Shown here in pieces: positions 1 through 6,136 of a DNA stretch of 8,724 nt (its first letter is position 1; the number at the start of each line of letters is the position of its first letter). The DNA comes from Desulfuromusa sp. (GTDB lineage Bacteria; Desulfobacterota; Desulfuromonadia; Desulfuromonadales; Geopsychrobacteraceae), in NCBI GenBank assembly GCA_029933365.1, contig JAOZOH010000082.1, forward strand, positions 1 to 8,724, given 5' to 3'. Under the pieces are notes generated by a model. It did no database searches. It had not been told where the DNA came from and was given only the letters and a program-made list of their open reading frames with translations. The translations under genes were made by a program, and so were the position numbers.

Positions 1-35
1 AAAACGAAGATAGAATTAGCTTTGGAAGGTTCGGA

Positions 36-77
36 GTTTTCTGGGGACATGTACTTCGTTATATGTCCCCAGAAAAC
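36..77. repeat. Perfect 15-bp-stem palindrome with GGGGAC/GTCCCC core, REP-like
   Basis: Arms 36-50 and 63-77 are exact reverse complements (core ctggggacat and atgtccccag, with TTTT and AAAA at the outer ends and one further G-C pair). The 12-base spacer can add a few more pairs around a TTCG-containing loop. The T run is on the outer 5' side and the A run on the outer 3' side on either strand, so there is no 3' U tract and it is not a standard intrinsic terminator. GGGGAC-type palindromes resemble REP-like elements mobilised by Y1 (RAYT) transposases; this link is from general recollection. No transposase gene is present. A structural or anti-exonuclease role at the mRNA 3' end is another possibility. 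Confidence 0.7.
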
Positions 78-210
78 GGGTCATATAGCGGCGAAGGCTG
101 TTGGTTAAGTAAAGTCCCCGGAACTGGTCCATGGGAAGACCACACGGATTTGCGTATTTACAGGCTTATACTGAAAAACATAAAAAGCGCACTCTATCAA
201 TCAACATGAT

Positions 211-236
211 AAGAAAACGACAAAAAGGCTCTGTCG
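211..236 (-). terminator. Candidate weak intrinsic terminator of the operon
   Basis: About 40 bases after the receptor stop, the minus strand can form CGACA (236-232) paired with TGTCG (222-218), extended inward by up to three pairs including two G-U wobbles, closing a CCT loop. It is followed directly by TTTTCTT (217-211). Placement and U tract fit a rho-independent terminator, but the stem is short and GC-poor, so this is tentative. Confidence 0.4.
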
Positions 237-275
237 ATCCTGGAAAACTACAGCGAATATCTGCTGAATCGAGAT

Positions 276-1583
276 CTAAAACAGTTCGATTTGAGGAAGC
301 ATGTCACTATTAATGTCACTATTATTATTTTCTTCGTCTATCCCTGTGACTGAAGAGTGGATATCACGTTGCGATTCCATGCAATATTCTTTTTGTATCA
401 ATTCAATATTGAGCGCAGCAATTTCTTCCAACGCTTCTGGATCATGACTTTTGTCGATAGTTACACTGACTTGTTGCGAGATCGTGTCTAATCCATTTCG
501 GATCTGCTCTAATCTTTGCCGCGTGATATCTTGGAATTGTACGCCACCCATTGCATTCATAACGGAGAAAGTAATCAATTCTAAATCTTTCTCCAAGGCT
601 TCCAACATTTGACTATTAAGGGACTCTGTCCGGGAGTACAGTCCCGATATCCCCTTGACTTCATTTGCAAATTGAGTCAGTCCCTCTGCGCTCTTCTTGC
701 TTTCTTTTTCGTCTACAAGTGATGACATATTTGTTTCAATAGATGTCATCAGATCATTAATTCGATCCTCTATTTCAATTGCCGCCTTTTCTGAATCAGT
801 AGAAAGCTTCCGAACCTCTTCTGAGACAACAGCGAAACCACGACCGTGTGACCCCGCACGTGCTGCCTCAACGGCAGCATTAATAGCCAGCAAGTTGGTT
901 TGACTGGCGATACTCTTGACCAGGCTAGTCAACTTAGAGAGCGAAGCAGCCTCATTTATAATCGTCATAATTTTATTTTTTTGCTGTGCTGCTTCGGTTG
1001 CTCTAGACCGGATATAGTGAGACATATTATCCAACGATTCAGAGATTGAACTAACTGTTGACGTACCAGAACTTCTGATCTCAGCTGATTCGGCAAAGGC
1101 CGTTTTAACATTTTGAGACAATTGGACAACAGCATTTTCAATATCGGTAATGTTGTGGACAATGTCCTCTGCGGCTTTCTCGGTCTCTTGACTTATTCCG
1201 TCAGTATGAGCCGCAAGAAGTTGACAGACAGTGGGGATTTTTGAGATTTTTTCATTTATGGCTTGACCCATTCGACATTGTGAACGATCGCAAGCTAATT
1301 CATGACCTTCTATAATCAGGTTTCTTCGGTTTATCTTCATCGATTTAAATCTGTAGAAAAGCAGTAAAATCATAACCCCAGTAACAATACCGGATAGTAT
1401 TTCTGCACCAAGGATGACAAAATCAGATTGACTATTGGCAAGAACAAAAGCCTCAAGAACGAACTCAACACTTTTCAATAAGCAGAAAAAAACAATTCCC
1501 TGCCAGATTAATTGTAATTTAGTCAATACGACAAAACGATCCCCCAAGTGAATGCGCAACGGTTTTTTATTGGAAATAGTCAT
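276..1583 (-). CDS. Membrane-anchored methyl-accepting chemotaxis protein without a periplasmic sensor domain
   Basis: A 435-residue receptor. Two hydrophobic segments (about 25-49 and 55-77) are separated by only a few residues, so there is no room for a periplasmic ligand domain. No clear HAMP domain follows. A short region with H94, C98, D99 and C103 ([14 protein letters not shown]) leads into the coiled-coil bundle. The signalling tip is canonical ([16 protein letters not shown], 229-244, then GRGFAVV), so it should bind CheA and a CheW. A C-terminal extension contains [14 protein letters not shown] (348-361), with D352 and Q356 spaced as in the CheZ phosphatase motif, and then an acidic tail lacking an NWETF-type CheR tether. 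The ATG at 1583 is chosen over one at 1691 because it has GAGG 8 bases upstream and avoids a long overlap with the regulator gene. Sampled stretches are clearly more AT-rich than the rest of the operon. It is the last gene. Confidence 0.93.
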   Translation of the reverse strand: MTISNKKPLRIHLGDRFVVLTKLQLIWQGIVFFCLLKSVEFVLEAFVLANSQSDFVILGAEILSGIVTGVMILLLFYRFKSMKINRRNLIIEGHELACDRSQCRMGQAINEKISKIPTVCQLLAAHTDGISQETEKAAEDIVHNITDIENAVVQLSQNVKTAFAESAEIRSSGTSTVSSISESLDNMSHYIRSRATEAAQQKNKIMTIINEAASLSKLTSLVKSIASQTNLLAINAAVEAARAGSHGRGFAVVSEEVRKLSTDSEKAAIEIEDRINDLMTSIETNMSSLVDEKESKKSAEGLTQFANEVKGISGLYSRTESLNSQMLEALEKDLELITFSVMNAMGGVQFQDITRQRLEQIRNGLDTISQQVSVTIDKSHDPEALEEIAALNIELIQKEYCMESQRDIHSSVTGIDEENNNSDINSDMLPQIELF

Positions 1584-1590
1584 ACCTTGA

Positions 1591-1598
1591 TCCTCTTC
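1591..1598 (-). promoter_or_regulatory. Shine-Dalgarno fixing the receptor start
   Basis: On the minus strand GAAGAGGA lies just before the ATG at 1583, with 8 bases between its last G and the A of ATG. It supports the 435-residue receptor rather than the 471-residue version that would begin inside the upstream regulator gene. Confidence 0.65.
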
Positions 1599-1611
1599 TT
1601 TGATAAATTGA

Positions 1612-1980
1612 TCAAGCCCCCGGGACAACCTGCTTGACAACTGCCAGCAGTTGTTCCGGTTTGACCGGCTTAACCAGCCAACCGCACGCACCGGCTGCCT
1701 TTGCCTCCAGGCGCTTTGACTGCTGAGATTCTGTGGTCAACATCAACGCCGGTTTAAAACGCATCATCGGTAGCTTCTTGGCCTCTCTGATCAGGGTTAT
1801 CCCATCCATTCCTGGCATATTGAGGTCTGTAATCATTAAGTCAGGTCTAAATACAGGTATCGTTTGTAGCGCCTGTTGGCCATTCATCGCCTTAGCGACA
1901 TCTAAACCGGCACGTTTAAGAATTGCTTCCATACTCATCAACATTGTTGCGGAATCATCCACTAAAAGAATTTTTTTCAT
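1612..1980 (-). CDS. Second CheY-like single-domain response regulator
   Basis: A receiver-only protein of 122 residues. Visible landmarks are D8/D9 (LVDDSATML), phosphoacceptor D52 ([11 protein letters not shown]), switch T82 (LMLTTES), W101 at the usual aromatic switch position and K104 (GWLVKPV). The set is complete, so it should be phosphorylated by CheA. It differs clearly from the regulator before cheA, notably T82/W101 rather than S82/Y101, so it is not a recent duplicate and probably has another role, such as a different target or a phosphate sink. It starts 4 bases after the parA homologue with GAGG just upstream, and ends 28 bases before the receptor. Position next to ParA and the receptor gives no firm clue to its output. 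Confidence 0.93.
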   Translation of the reverse strand: MKKILLVDDSATMLMSMEAILKRAGLDVAKAMNGQQALQTIPVFRPDLMITDLNMPGMDGITLIREAKKLPMMRFKPALMLTTESQQSKRLEAKAAGACGWLVKPVKPEQLLAVVKQVVPGA

Positions 1981-1984
1981 TATT

Positions 1985-2761
1985 TCATCCTCTATCCAGC
2001 ACTAAAAATGACTCCAGTTCAAGAGCCATCAGGTGGTAATCCATATTCCCCGCACTTCGCGGAGCATAAGTACAAATAGGTAGACCTTTTTCAAAGGCTT
2101 CTGCTACTTTAATGTTATTACGAATGCCGCGAAGCATCCGATCTTTGCCAAACTGTTTTTCAATGCCCGAAACAACACGTTGATGCAACTTTATGTGCCG
2201 GTCATACATGATTGGAAGTAAGCCTAAAAGTTTCAAGTCCGGGTTGTGTCGGCTAGAAACCTGATAAAACAGCTTTGCTAATTGTCGCGTTCCAACCTCC
2301 GCTAGGTGGTGCGGCACAAAGGGAACAACCACACCTTGGGCGGCAACCAGCCCGCTGATCAATAAACCATCCAGGGTTGGCGGGGTATCAATAACAATGC
2401 GTTGAAACTGTTCATCAGGATCGATTTTTTCAATAGCACTACGCAACCGGTGTACATTCAGTTCTTGTTGTTGAAAATCAGTATCTGCTGGTGCCAACCA
2501 GACGTTCTCCAGTACGGTTGGCTGAACTATCTCCATCAAGGATAACTCAGGATTTTGATAGAGTTGATGAACCGCCCCTGACAGTTGACGCGTTTCACGA
2601 CAGCCGACCCCGATCGCCGCATGTCCCTGTGTATCCAAATCAATCAGCAGAGTACGATATCCTTGATTTCCCCATTCAGCAGACAAGTTAACAGCTGTGG
2701 TCGTCTTTCCTGTCCCTCCCTTCCGATTTGCTAGAGCAATCACCAGTCGATCAGGATTCAT
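1985..2761 (-). CDS. ParA/MinD-family ATPase of a chemosensory cluster
   Basis: A 258-residue P-loop ATPase of the ParA/MinD/Soj group. The deviant Walker A motif is complete (KGGTGKTT, 14-21, with signature K14 and catalytic-loop K19). The following IDLDTQGHA (40-48) is the switch I/Walker A' region, and RIVIDTPPTLDGL is Walker B/switch II. ParA relatives encoded in chemotaxis operons (ParC in Vibrio, PpfA in Rhodobacter) control the position and inheritance of chemosensory arrays. That is the likely job here, as no ParB partner, replication gene or parS-like sequence is seen nearby. The start lies 11 bases inside the STAS-like gene with AAGGA about 6 bases upstream, and the stop is 4 bases before the next regulator. 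No CheW-like ParP partner is in the window, so the overlapping STAS-like protein or CheA itself may dock it (inference). Plasmid partition is an unlikely alternative. Confidence 0.93.
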   Translation of the reverse strand: MNPDRLVIALANRKGGTGKTTTAVNLSAEWGNQGYRTLLIDLDTQGHAAIGVGCRETRQLSGAVHQLYQNPELSLMEIVQPTVLENVWLAPADTDFQQQELNVHRLRSAIEKIDPDEQFQRIVIDTPPTLDGLLISGLVAAQGVVVPFVPHHLAEVGTRQLAKLFYQVSSRHNPDLKLLGLLPIMYDRHIKLHQRVVSGIEKQFGKDRMLRGIRNNIKVAEAFEKGLPICTYAPRSAGNMDYHLMALELESFLVLDRG

Positions 2762-2999
2762 GACGTTCCTTCAATTTGGGTGTCAGCCAAGCAGAAACGC
2801 TCTCATCAATCGGCCAGGCAGTGATGCTGGGGCTCAGGGCAATAAGTACCTGCAACACTGCGGTATGAAGATGCTGAATCTGCTTGAGATTAACCTTGCC
2901 TTTGGGATTATCTAACAGCCAGCCAAGCAAGGATTCAGCCTCTTCAATTTCACAGTGGCCTTCAAACATTGCAACAGTTTTTTTATAGTCTATCGGCAT
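2751..2999 (-). CDS. Small STAS-like protein overlapping cheA and parA
   Basis: This 82-residue protein reads as a minimal STAS-type fold: a short strand (TVAMFEGHCEI), a helix (EEAESLLGWLLDN), a strand (KVNLKQI) and then HLHTAVLQVLIAL (43-55) before a terminal helix. The last segment aligns by eye with the DSSGL-type phosphorylation loop and following helix of anti-sigma-antagonist STAS proteins. Here H45 stands for the Asp and A47 for the phospho-Ser, so it probably acts only by protein binding. It starts 10 bases inside cheA behind a strong AGGAGG with 7-base spacing, and its TGA lies 11 bases inside the parA homologue. Both overlaps imply coupled translation and shared stoichiometry with CheA and ParA. 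The gene is convincing from its ribosome binding site and packing; the STAS assignment is moderate, and its role (for example linking ParA to CheA) is inference. Confidence 0.8.
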   Translation of the reverse strand: MPIDYKKTVAMFEGHCEIEEAESLLGWLLDNPKGKVNLKQIQHLHTAVLQVLIALSPSITAWPIDESVSAWLTPKLKERHES

Positions 3000-5752
3000 G
3001 CCAGCACCTCCTGAATATTTAAAACTAACAGGACACGCCCATCACCTAACAGGGCAGCTCCGGAGTAATAAGGATATCTAGCCATAATCCCCTCCAATGG
3101 TTTCTGAATGATATCAATCCCTTCAAGAAACTCTTCGATGATCAGTCCAACCTGTTGCCCCCCGCTATTCATAACCAACACCGCAACCTCATCTGGCAGC
3201 GTATCGACGGATGAAAGGTTCAACAAGCGGCGCAAATGAAACAAAGGGGTTAGCTGATCGCGTAAAACTACGGCTTCGCTCTGCTTGATCCGTCGAATAG
3301 ACCTAGCAGGGATACGTACAGTTTCAACAATTTCATTCATGGGAATACCGTACGTCTGTTCAGCTGTTTCAATCATCATGACATGACTGACAGCCATGGA
3401 TAGCGGCAGAGCCAGACGGATGGTTGTGCCTTGTCCGATAACACTTTCGGCTGAAACACTGCCGCCGGCATTGCTGATCACCGAGCGGACAACATCCATA
3501 CCGACACCTCGACCAGACAGATCTGAAATCTGTTCAGCTGTCGATAGACCCGCAGCAAATATAAGTTGGAGCGCGTCCTGATCGCTGATGCTATCAAGCT
3601 GATGCTCATCGATAAGGCCTTTCTCATAAGCTTTGCGTTTAATGACCTCGGGATCAATCCCATGACCATCATCAATAATTTCGATGACGACCTGATCGTC
3701 ATGCGGTATCGCACGCAAAGTGATGGTTCCTACCGGAGACTTCCCTGCGACCTCACGTTCGGCTATTGATTCAAGGCCATGATCAAGACTATTGCGAACC
3801 AGGTGGATCAGTGGATCTGATAGATTTTCAACGACATTTTTATCAGCTTCAGTTTCCTCACCTTCAAGAACTAGTTCAATCCGCTTGTTTAATTTACGGG
3901 AGAGATCGCGTACCAGACGTGGAAAACGTTGGAACACAGAAGAGACTGGCACCATGCGGATCTGCATCATGGCACTTTGCAATTCATCTGAAAGCCGATT
4001 AATCACCGCGTATTGAGCTTGAATTTCTTTAGAGAGTTCTCGAACACCAAAATCTTCATCAGCTCTCCTGGCCAGAAAAGGCAGGGCATTTTTTGCTACA
4101 ACCAATTCTCCCACCAGATCCATCAATGCATCGATACGCTGTTGGTCAACCTTGATAACCCTGTGCTGATCTGCAGCTTGGCCTGCCTCTGGCTGAAATC
4201 CATCCGTTCTGCGATCACCCTGACGTCGATCACCCTGACGTCGATCACCCTGACGTTGATCCCCCTGAGCCCGTTCTTCTTGAATTGAGGGGTCAATCAC
4301 AGTGGACGATGCAGCAATCGACGGCAACTCAGATGGAAAATCAGGGTCATCTTGTGGTGCGAAATCGGTTGAAAGCGTGGCGAGAAACTCAACCAATGGA
4401 GCGAGTGTTTCTTTTTCTTGGGCTTCTCTGACCGCCCGTTCAATGGGTATCGTTTCTTGCCCCAGAGAAGACAGCAGGTTTTTTAAAACAACCCCCGTCG
4501 ATGCGATTCGCCCAGCGAGGGATCCGGCCGCACAGGGAAGGGACAATATCAGTCTTTGGGTTTCAACAACCAACTTGGACGCAGCGAGCTTCGATGCATT
4601 TAACGCCGGCGAAGAAGATGACTGTGGTTCACTGTTTTCATCATTACTGACTGCCGGCTCAGATGCCGCAGGAAAAGTTGTTGTCTCTTCGAGAATTACA
4701 TCGGGACGGGAAAATTTCCCCGTGGCCAGAGTTGCCAATAAGGCATTCAACAACCCGACATGAGGTACATCTTGTTTAAGCAGAGCATCCATCCAGTTTA
4801 ATGCCGAGGTTTGCAAAAGATCGGGACCGCTAAATTGAAGCAAGGGAGTAATAAGCCTTTCCATCTCATCCCAGGTTTCTGTTTCAATAGCCTGCTGCGC
4901 ATCTTGAATAAAAGATAGAAAAGGCTCGCTGTCACCATAATCACCGCGGGGGAAAACAAGATCGAGTGCGCTGAAAGGGGTTAACTGAACCTGCTCGGGG
5001 ATGTAGCGAAGATAATGATGGAGCTCAGTACGCTCAATATTAGCGACTCCACGGAAGACAAGATTGCAATGATAAGGATCAAGTTCATCTGTCGGTGGCC
5101 AAGGATCTTTGACCTGAATCTGGAACCAGGCAATGCCCGGCAGATTGCGCATAGTGTGTAGTGGGTCTTCACCACTGAAGAAACACTGGGCATCCGGGTC
5201 ATATTCAATACTCCAGACTCCACTATTTTGTGCGATATCCTGCTTAAAAAGATCGACGCGCAGTGGTTCAGGCATCTGTGCAATCCATGCGGGTGCTTCG
5301 TTTAGAGGCTGATCCACGTCTATTTCAGGATCCAAAGCCTCTTCTGCCTCTTCCGTTTGCGCTGTATCGGCACCAAGAAGGTCACGCAAGGCTTGTGCTA
5401 AATTCAAGCTCAACTCTTCAGCGTTATCACCCAATTGTTCATTTAATTCCAAATCATCCAGCCATATATTAATCTGATCCATAGTATCCAGAAAAAGATC
5501 AATATGTTCTGAATTCAGCTCCAATTCACCACCGCGCGCTCGATCCAGCACATCTTCGGCCACATGTACAACTTTGGTGAAAGACGGAATGTCGAACAGA
5601 CCAGACGATCCCTTAATAGTATGGATCGCACGGAACAGATCATTCATCAGTTCGTCATCACCCGGTTGTTTTTCTAGCTCAAGAAAACATCTCCCGGCAG
5701 TTTCTAGATTTTCACGAGCTTCACCAATAAAAGCTTCAAGCATGGAATCCAT
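2990..5752 (-). CDS. cheA: CheA chemotaxis sensor histidine kinase with atypical middle region
   Basis: CheA is the array kinase: it autophosphorylates on the Hpt histidine and passes phosphate to CheY and CheB. Domains over 920 residues: Hpt/P1 about 1-105 with H44 in AIHTIKGSSGLF; an atypical region about 150-470; a repetitive basic linker 497-515; P3 dimerisation about 530-605; P4 ATPase about 606-785 with the N box (HLVRNSLDHGLE, 650-661), G1 (DDGHGID, 694-700) and G2 (SGRGVGMDVV, 746-755); and a CheW-like P5 about 786-920. At 920 residues it is well above the roughly 650 of enterobacterial CheA. The extra length lies between P1 and P3, where no textbook P2 is evident: a segment with CFFSGEDPL (190-198), a helical segment (280-345), an Ala/Ser-rich stretch (361-393) and another helical segment (394-463). 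The start is set by TGATG overlap with the upstream regulator and an AAGGTGG Shine-Dalgarno; Met4 is a possible alternative. The TAG stop lies inside the next gene. Confidence 0.97.
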   Translation of the reverse strand: MDSMLEAFIGEARENLETAGRCFLELEKQPGDDELMNDLFRAIHTIKGSSGLFDIPSFTKVVHVAEDVLDRARGGELELNSEHIDLFLDTMDQINIWLDDLELNEQLGDNAEELSLNLAQALRDLLGADTAQTEEAEEALDPEIDVDQPLNEAPAWIAQMPEPLRVDLFKQDIAQNSGVWSIEYDPDAQCFFSGEDPLHTMRNLPGIAWFQIQVKDPWPPTDELDPYHCNLVFRGVANIERTELHHYLRYIPEQVQLTPFSALDLVFPRGDYGDSEPFLSFIQDAQQAIETETWDEMERLITPLLQFSGPDLLQTSALNWMDALLKQDVPHVGLLNALLATLATGKFSRPDVILEETTTFPAASEPAVSNDENSEPQSSSSPALNASKLAASKLVVETQRLILSLPCAAGSLAGRIASTGVVLKNLLSSLGQETIPIERAVREAQEKETLAPLVEFLATLSTDFAPQDDPDFPSELPSIAASSTVIDPSIQEERAQGDQRQGDRRQGDRRQGDRRTDGFQPEAGQAADQHRVIKVDQQRIDALMDLVGELVVAKNALPFLARRADEDFGVRELSKEIQAQYAVINRLSDELQSAMMQIRMVPVSSVFQRFPRLVRDLSRKLNKRIELVLEGEETEADKNVVENLSDPLIHLVRNSLDHGLESIAEREVAGKSPVGTITLRAIPHDDQVVIEIIDDGHGIDPEVIKRKAYEKGLIDEHQLDSISDQDALQLIFAAGLSTAEQISDLSGRGVGMDVVRSVISNAGGSVSAESVIGQGTTIRLALPLSMAVSHVMMIETAEQTYGIPMNEIVETVRIPARSIRRIKQSEAVVLRDQLTPLFHLRRLLNLSSVDTLPDEVAVLVMNSGGQQVGLIIEEFLEGIDIIQKPLEGIMARYPYYSGAALLGDGRVLLVLNIQEVLACR
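3007..3012 (-). promoter_or_regulatory. Strong Shine-Dalgarno of the STAS-like gene, inside cheA
   Basis: AGGAGG lies within the last codons of cheA, 7 bases before the ATG at 2999. It is near ideal in sequence and spacing, and is the main evidence that the small overlapping 82-residue gene is translated and starts here. Confidence 0.75.
4212..4271 (-). repeat. 15-bp coding minisatellite in cheA linker
   Basis: Three identical tandem copies of cgatcaccctgacgt (plus-strand reading, at 4212, 4227 and 4242) are followed by a degenerate fourth (4257-4271). Read on the minus strand they encode a basic Gly-Asp-Arg-Arg-Gln pentapeptide repeat at CheA residues about 497-515, just before the P3 dimerisation domain. 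Because the unit is a multiple of three, copy-number change by slippage would lengthen or shorten the linker without breaking the frame. It is not a CRISPR array, as there are no spacers. Confidence 0.9.
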
Positions 5753-6123
5753 CAGGCCACCTTTCCTGCCAAAAGCATCGCATACGTTTGCAATTCATCA
5801 ACTTTGGCCGGTTTCACCACATAAAAATTAGCCCCGGCAAGATAAGCCTTCTCTTTATCAAGCTCCGACTCTTCAGTACTGATCATAATGACCGGCACTG
5901 CTTGCAGTTCAGGTATCCTGCGCATCTCTTGCACTAGTCGGTAACCGTCCATTTTGGGCATATTGACGTCAACCAGAAAAAGATCGAAATTTTGTTGCAG
6001 GCCTTTTTCCAAAGCCTCTACACCGTTCACTGCTTCCTCCACGGCAAACCCCAGATCTTCCATCAGTTGACGATGATACATGCGTACGGTGACCGCATCA
6101 TCAACGATAAGAATAGTCTTCAT
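5752..6123 (-). CDS. CheY-like single-domain response regulator, overlapping the cheA start
   Basis: A stand-alone receiver of 123 residues with no output domain. The key residues are D8/D9 (IVDDAVTVR), phosphoacceptor D52 (LVDVNMPKMDG), S82 in place of the usual switch threonine (VIMISTEES), aromatic Y101 and K104 (FYVVKPA). It should receive phosphate from CheA and either signal to a motor or other target, or act as a phosphate sink; the sequence does not decide which. Its TGA stop shares one base with the cheA ATG (TGATG), so translation is probably coupled and it is the best candidate for the main CheA partner. The start has AGGAGA about 9-10 bases upstream. Many such genes are called cheY, but single-domain regulators are hard to tell apart, so the symbol is left open. 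Confidence 0.94.
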   Translation of the reverse strand: MKTILIVDDAVTVRMYHRQLMEDLGFAVEEAVNGVEALEKGLQQNFDLFLVDVNMPKMDGYRLVQEMRRIPELQAVPVIMISTEESELDKEKAYLAGANFYVVKPAKVDELQTYAMLLAGKVA

Positions 6124-6136
6124 TTATTGAGTTCTC

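Larger units (their letters stand above)
1..275. other. Intergenic region after the operon; no convincing gene
   Basis: This AT-rich stretch follows the receptor stop and runs to the window edge. Only short open frames occur, the longest being 60 codons on the plus strand from 131, with no recognisable product and running into the 3' end of the receptor gene in antisense. It holds a large palindrome near the left end, a second copy of its GTCCCCRGAA arm at 114-123, a small inverted repeat tggtc/gacca (125-129 and 138-142), and a weak terminator-like hairpin near 211-236. The 78-145 part, with its repeated arm and small hairpin, may belong to the same repeat element as the palindrome. No tRNA or known riboswitch was recognised. 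Confidence 0.6.

Noticed and set aside
36..77. Palindrome as the operon's intrinsic terminator
   Set aside because: No T run follows the stem on either strand, and it lies about 200 bases past the last stop codon.
131..313. 60-residue plus-strand frame in the intergenic region
   Set aside because: No recognisable domain, no clear Shine-Dalgarno, and its end lies antisense to the receptor gene.
1212..1345. Full CZB zinc-binding domain in the receptor
   Set aside because: Only a partial Cys motif is seen and His-Cys spacing is much shorter than in CZB domains, so it is reported only as a possible His/Cys cluster.
1600..1615. Small inverted repeat (ttgat/atcaa) between the second regulator and the receptor
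   Set aside because: Only five mostly A-T pairs with no U tract; too weak to call a terminator or attenuator.
1584..1691. 36-residue N-terminal extension of the receptor, from an ATG at 1691
   Set aside because: It would overlap the CheY-like gene by 80 bases, has no receptor-like sequence, and a good Shine-Dalgarno precedes the ATG at 1583.
4212..4271. Tandem repeat as a possible CRISPR or regulatory iteron
   Set aside because: The units abut without spacers, are multiples of three and lie in frame within cheA, so it is a coding minisatellite.
4302..4763. 153-residue plus-strand frame
   Set aside because: It is antisense to the Ala/Ser-rich part of cheA; its low-complexity composition is explained by the opposite strand.
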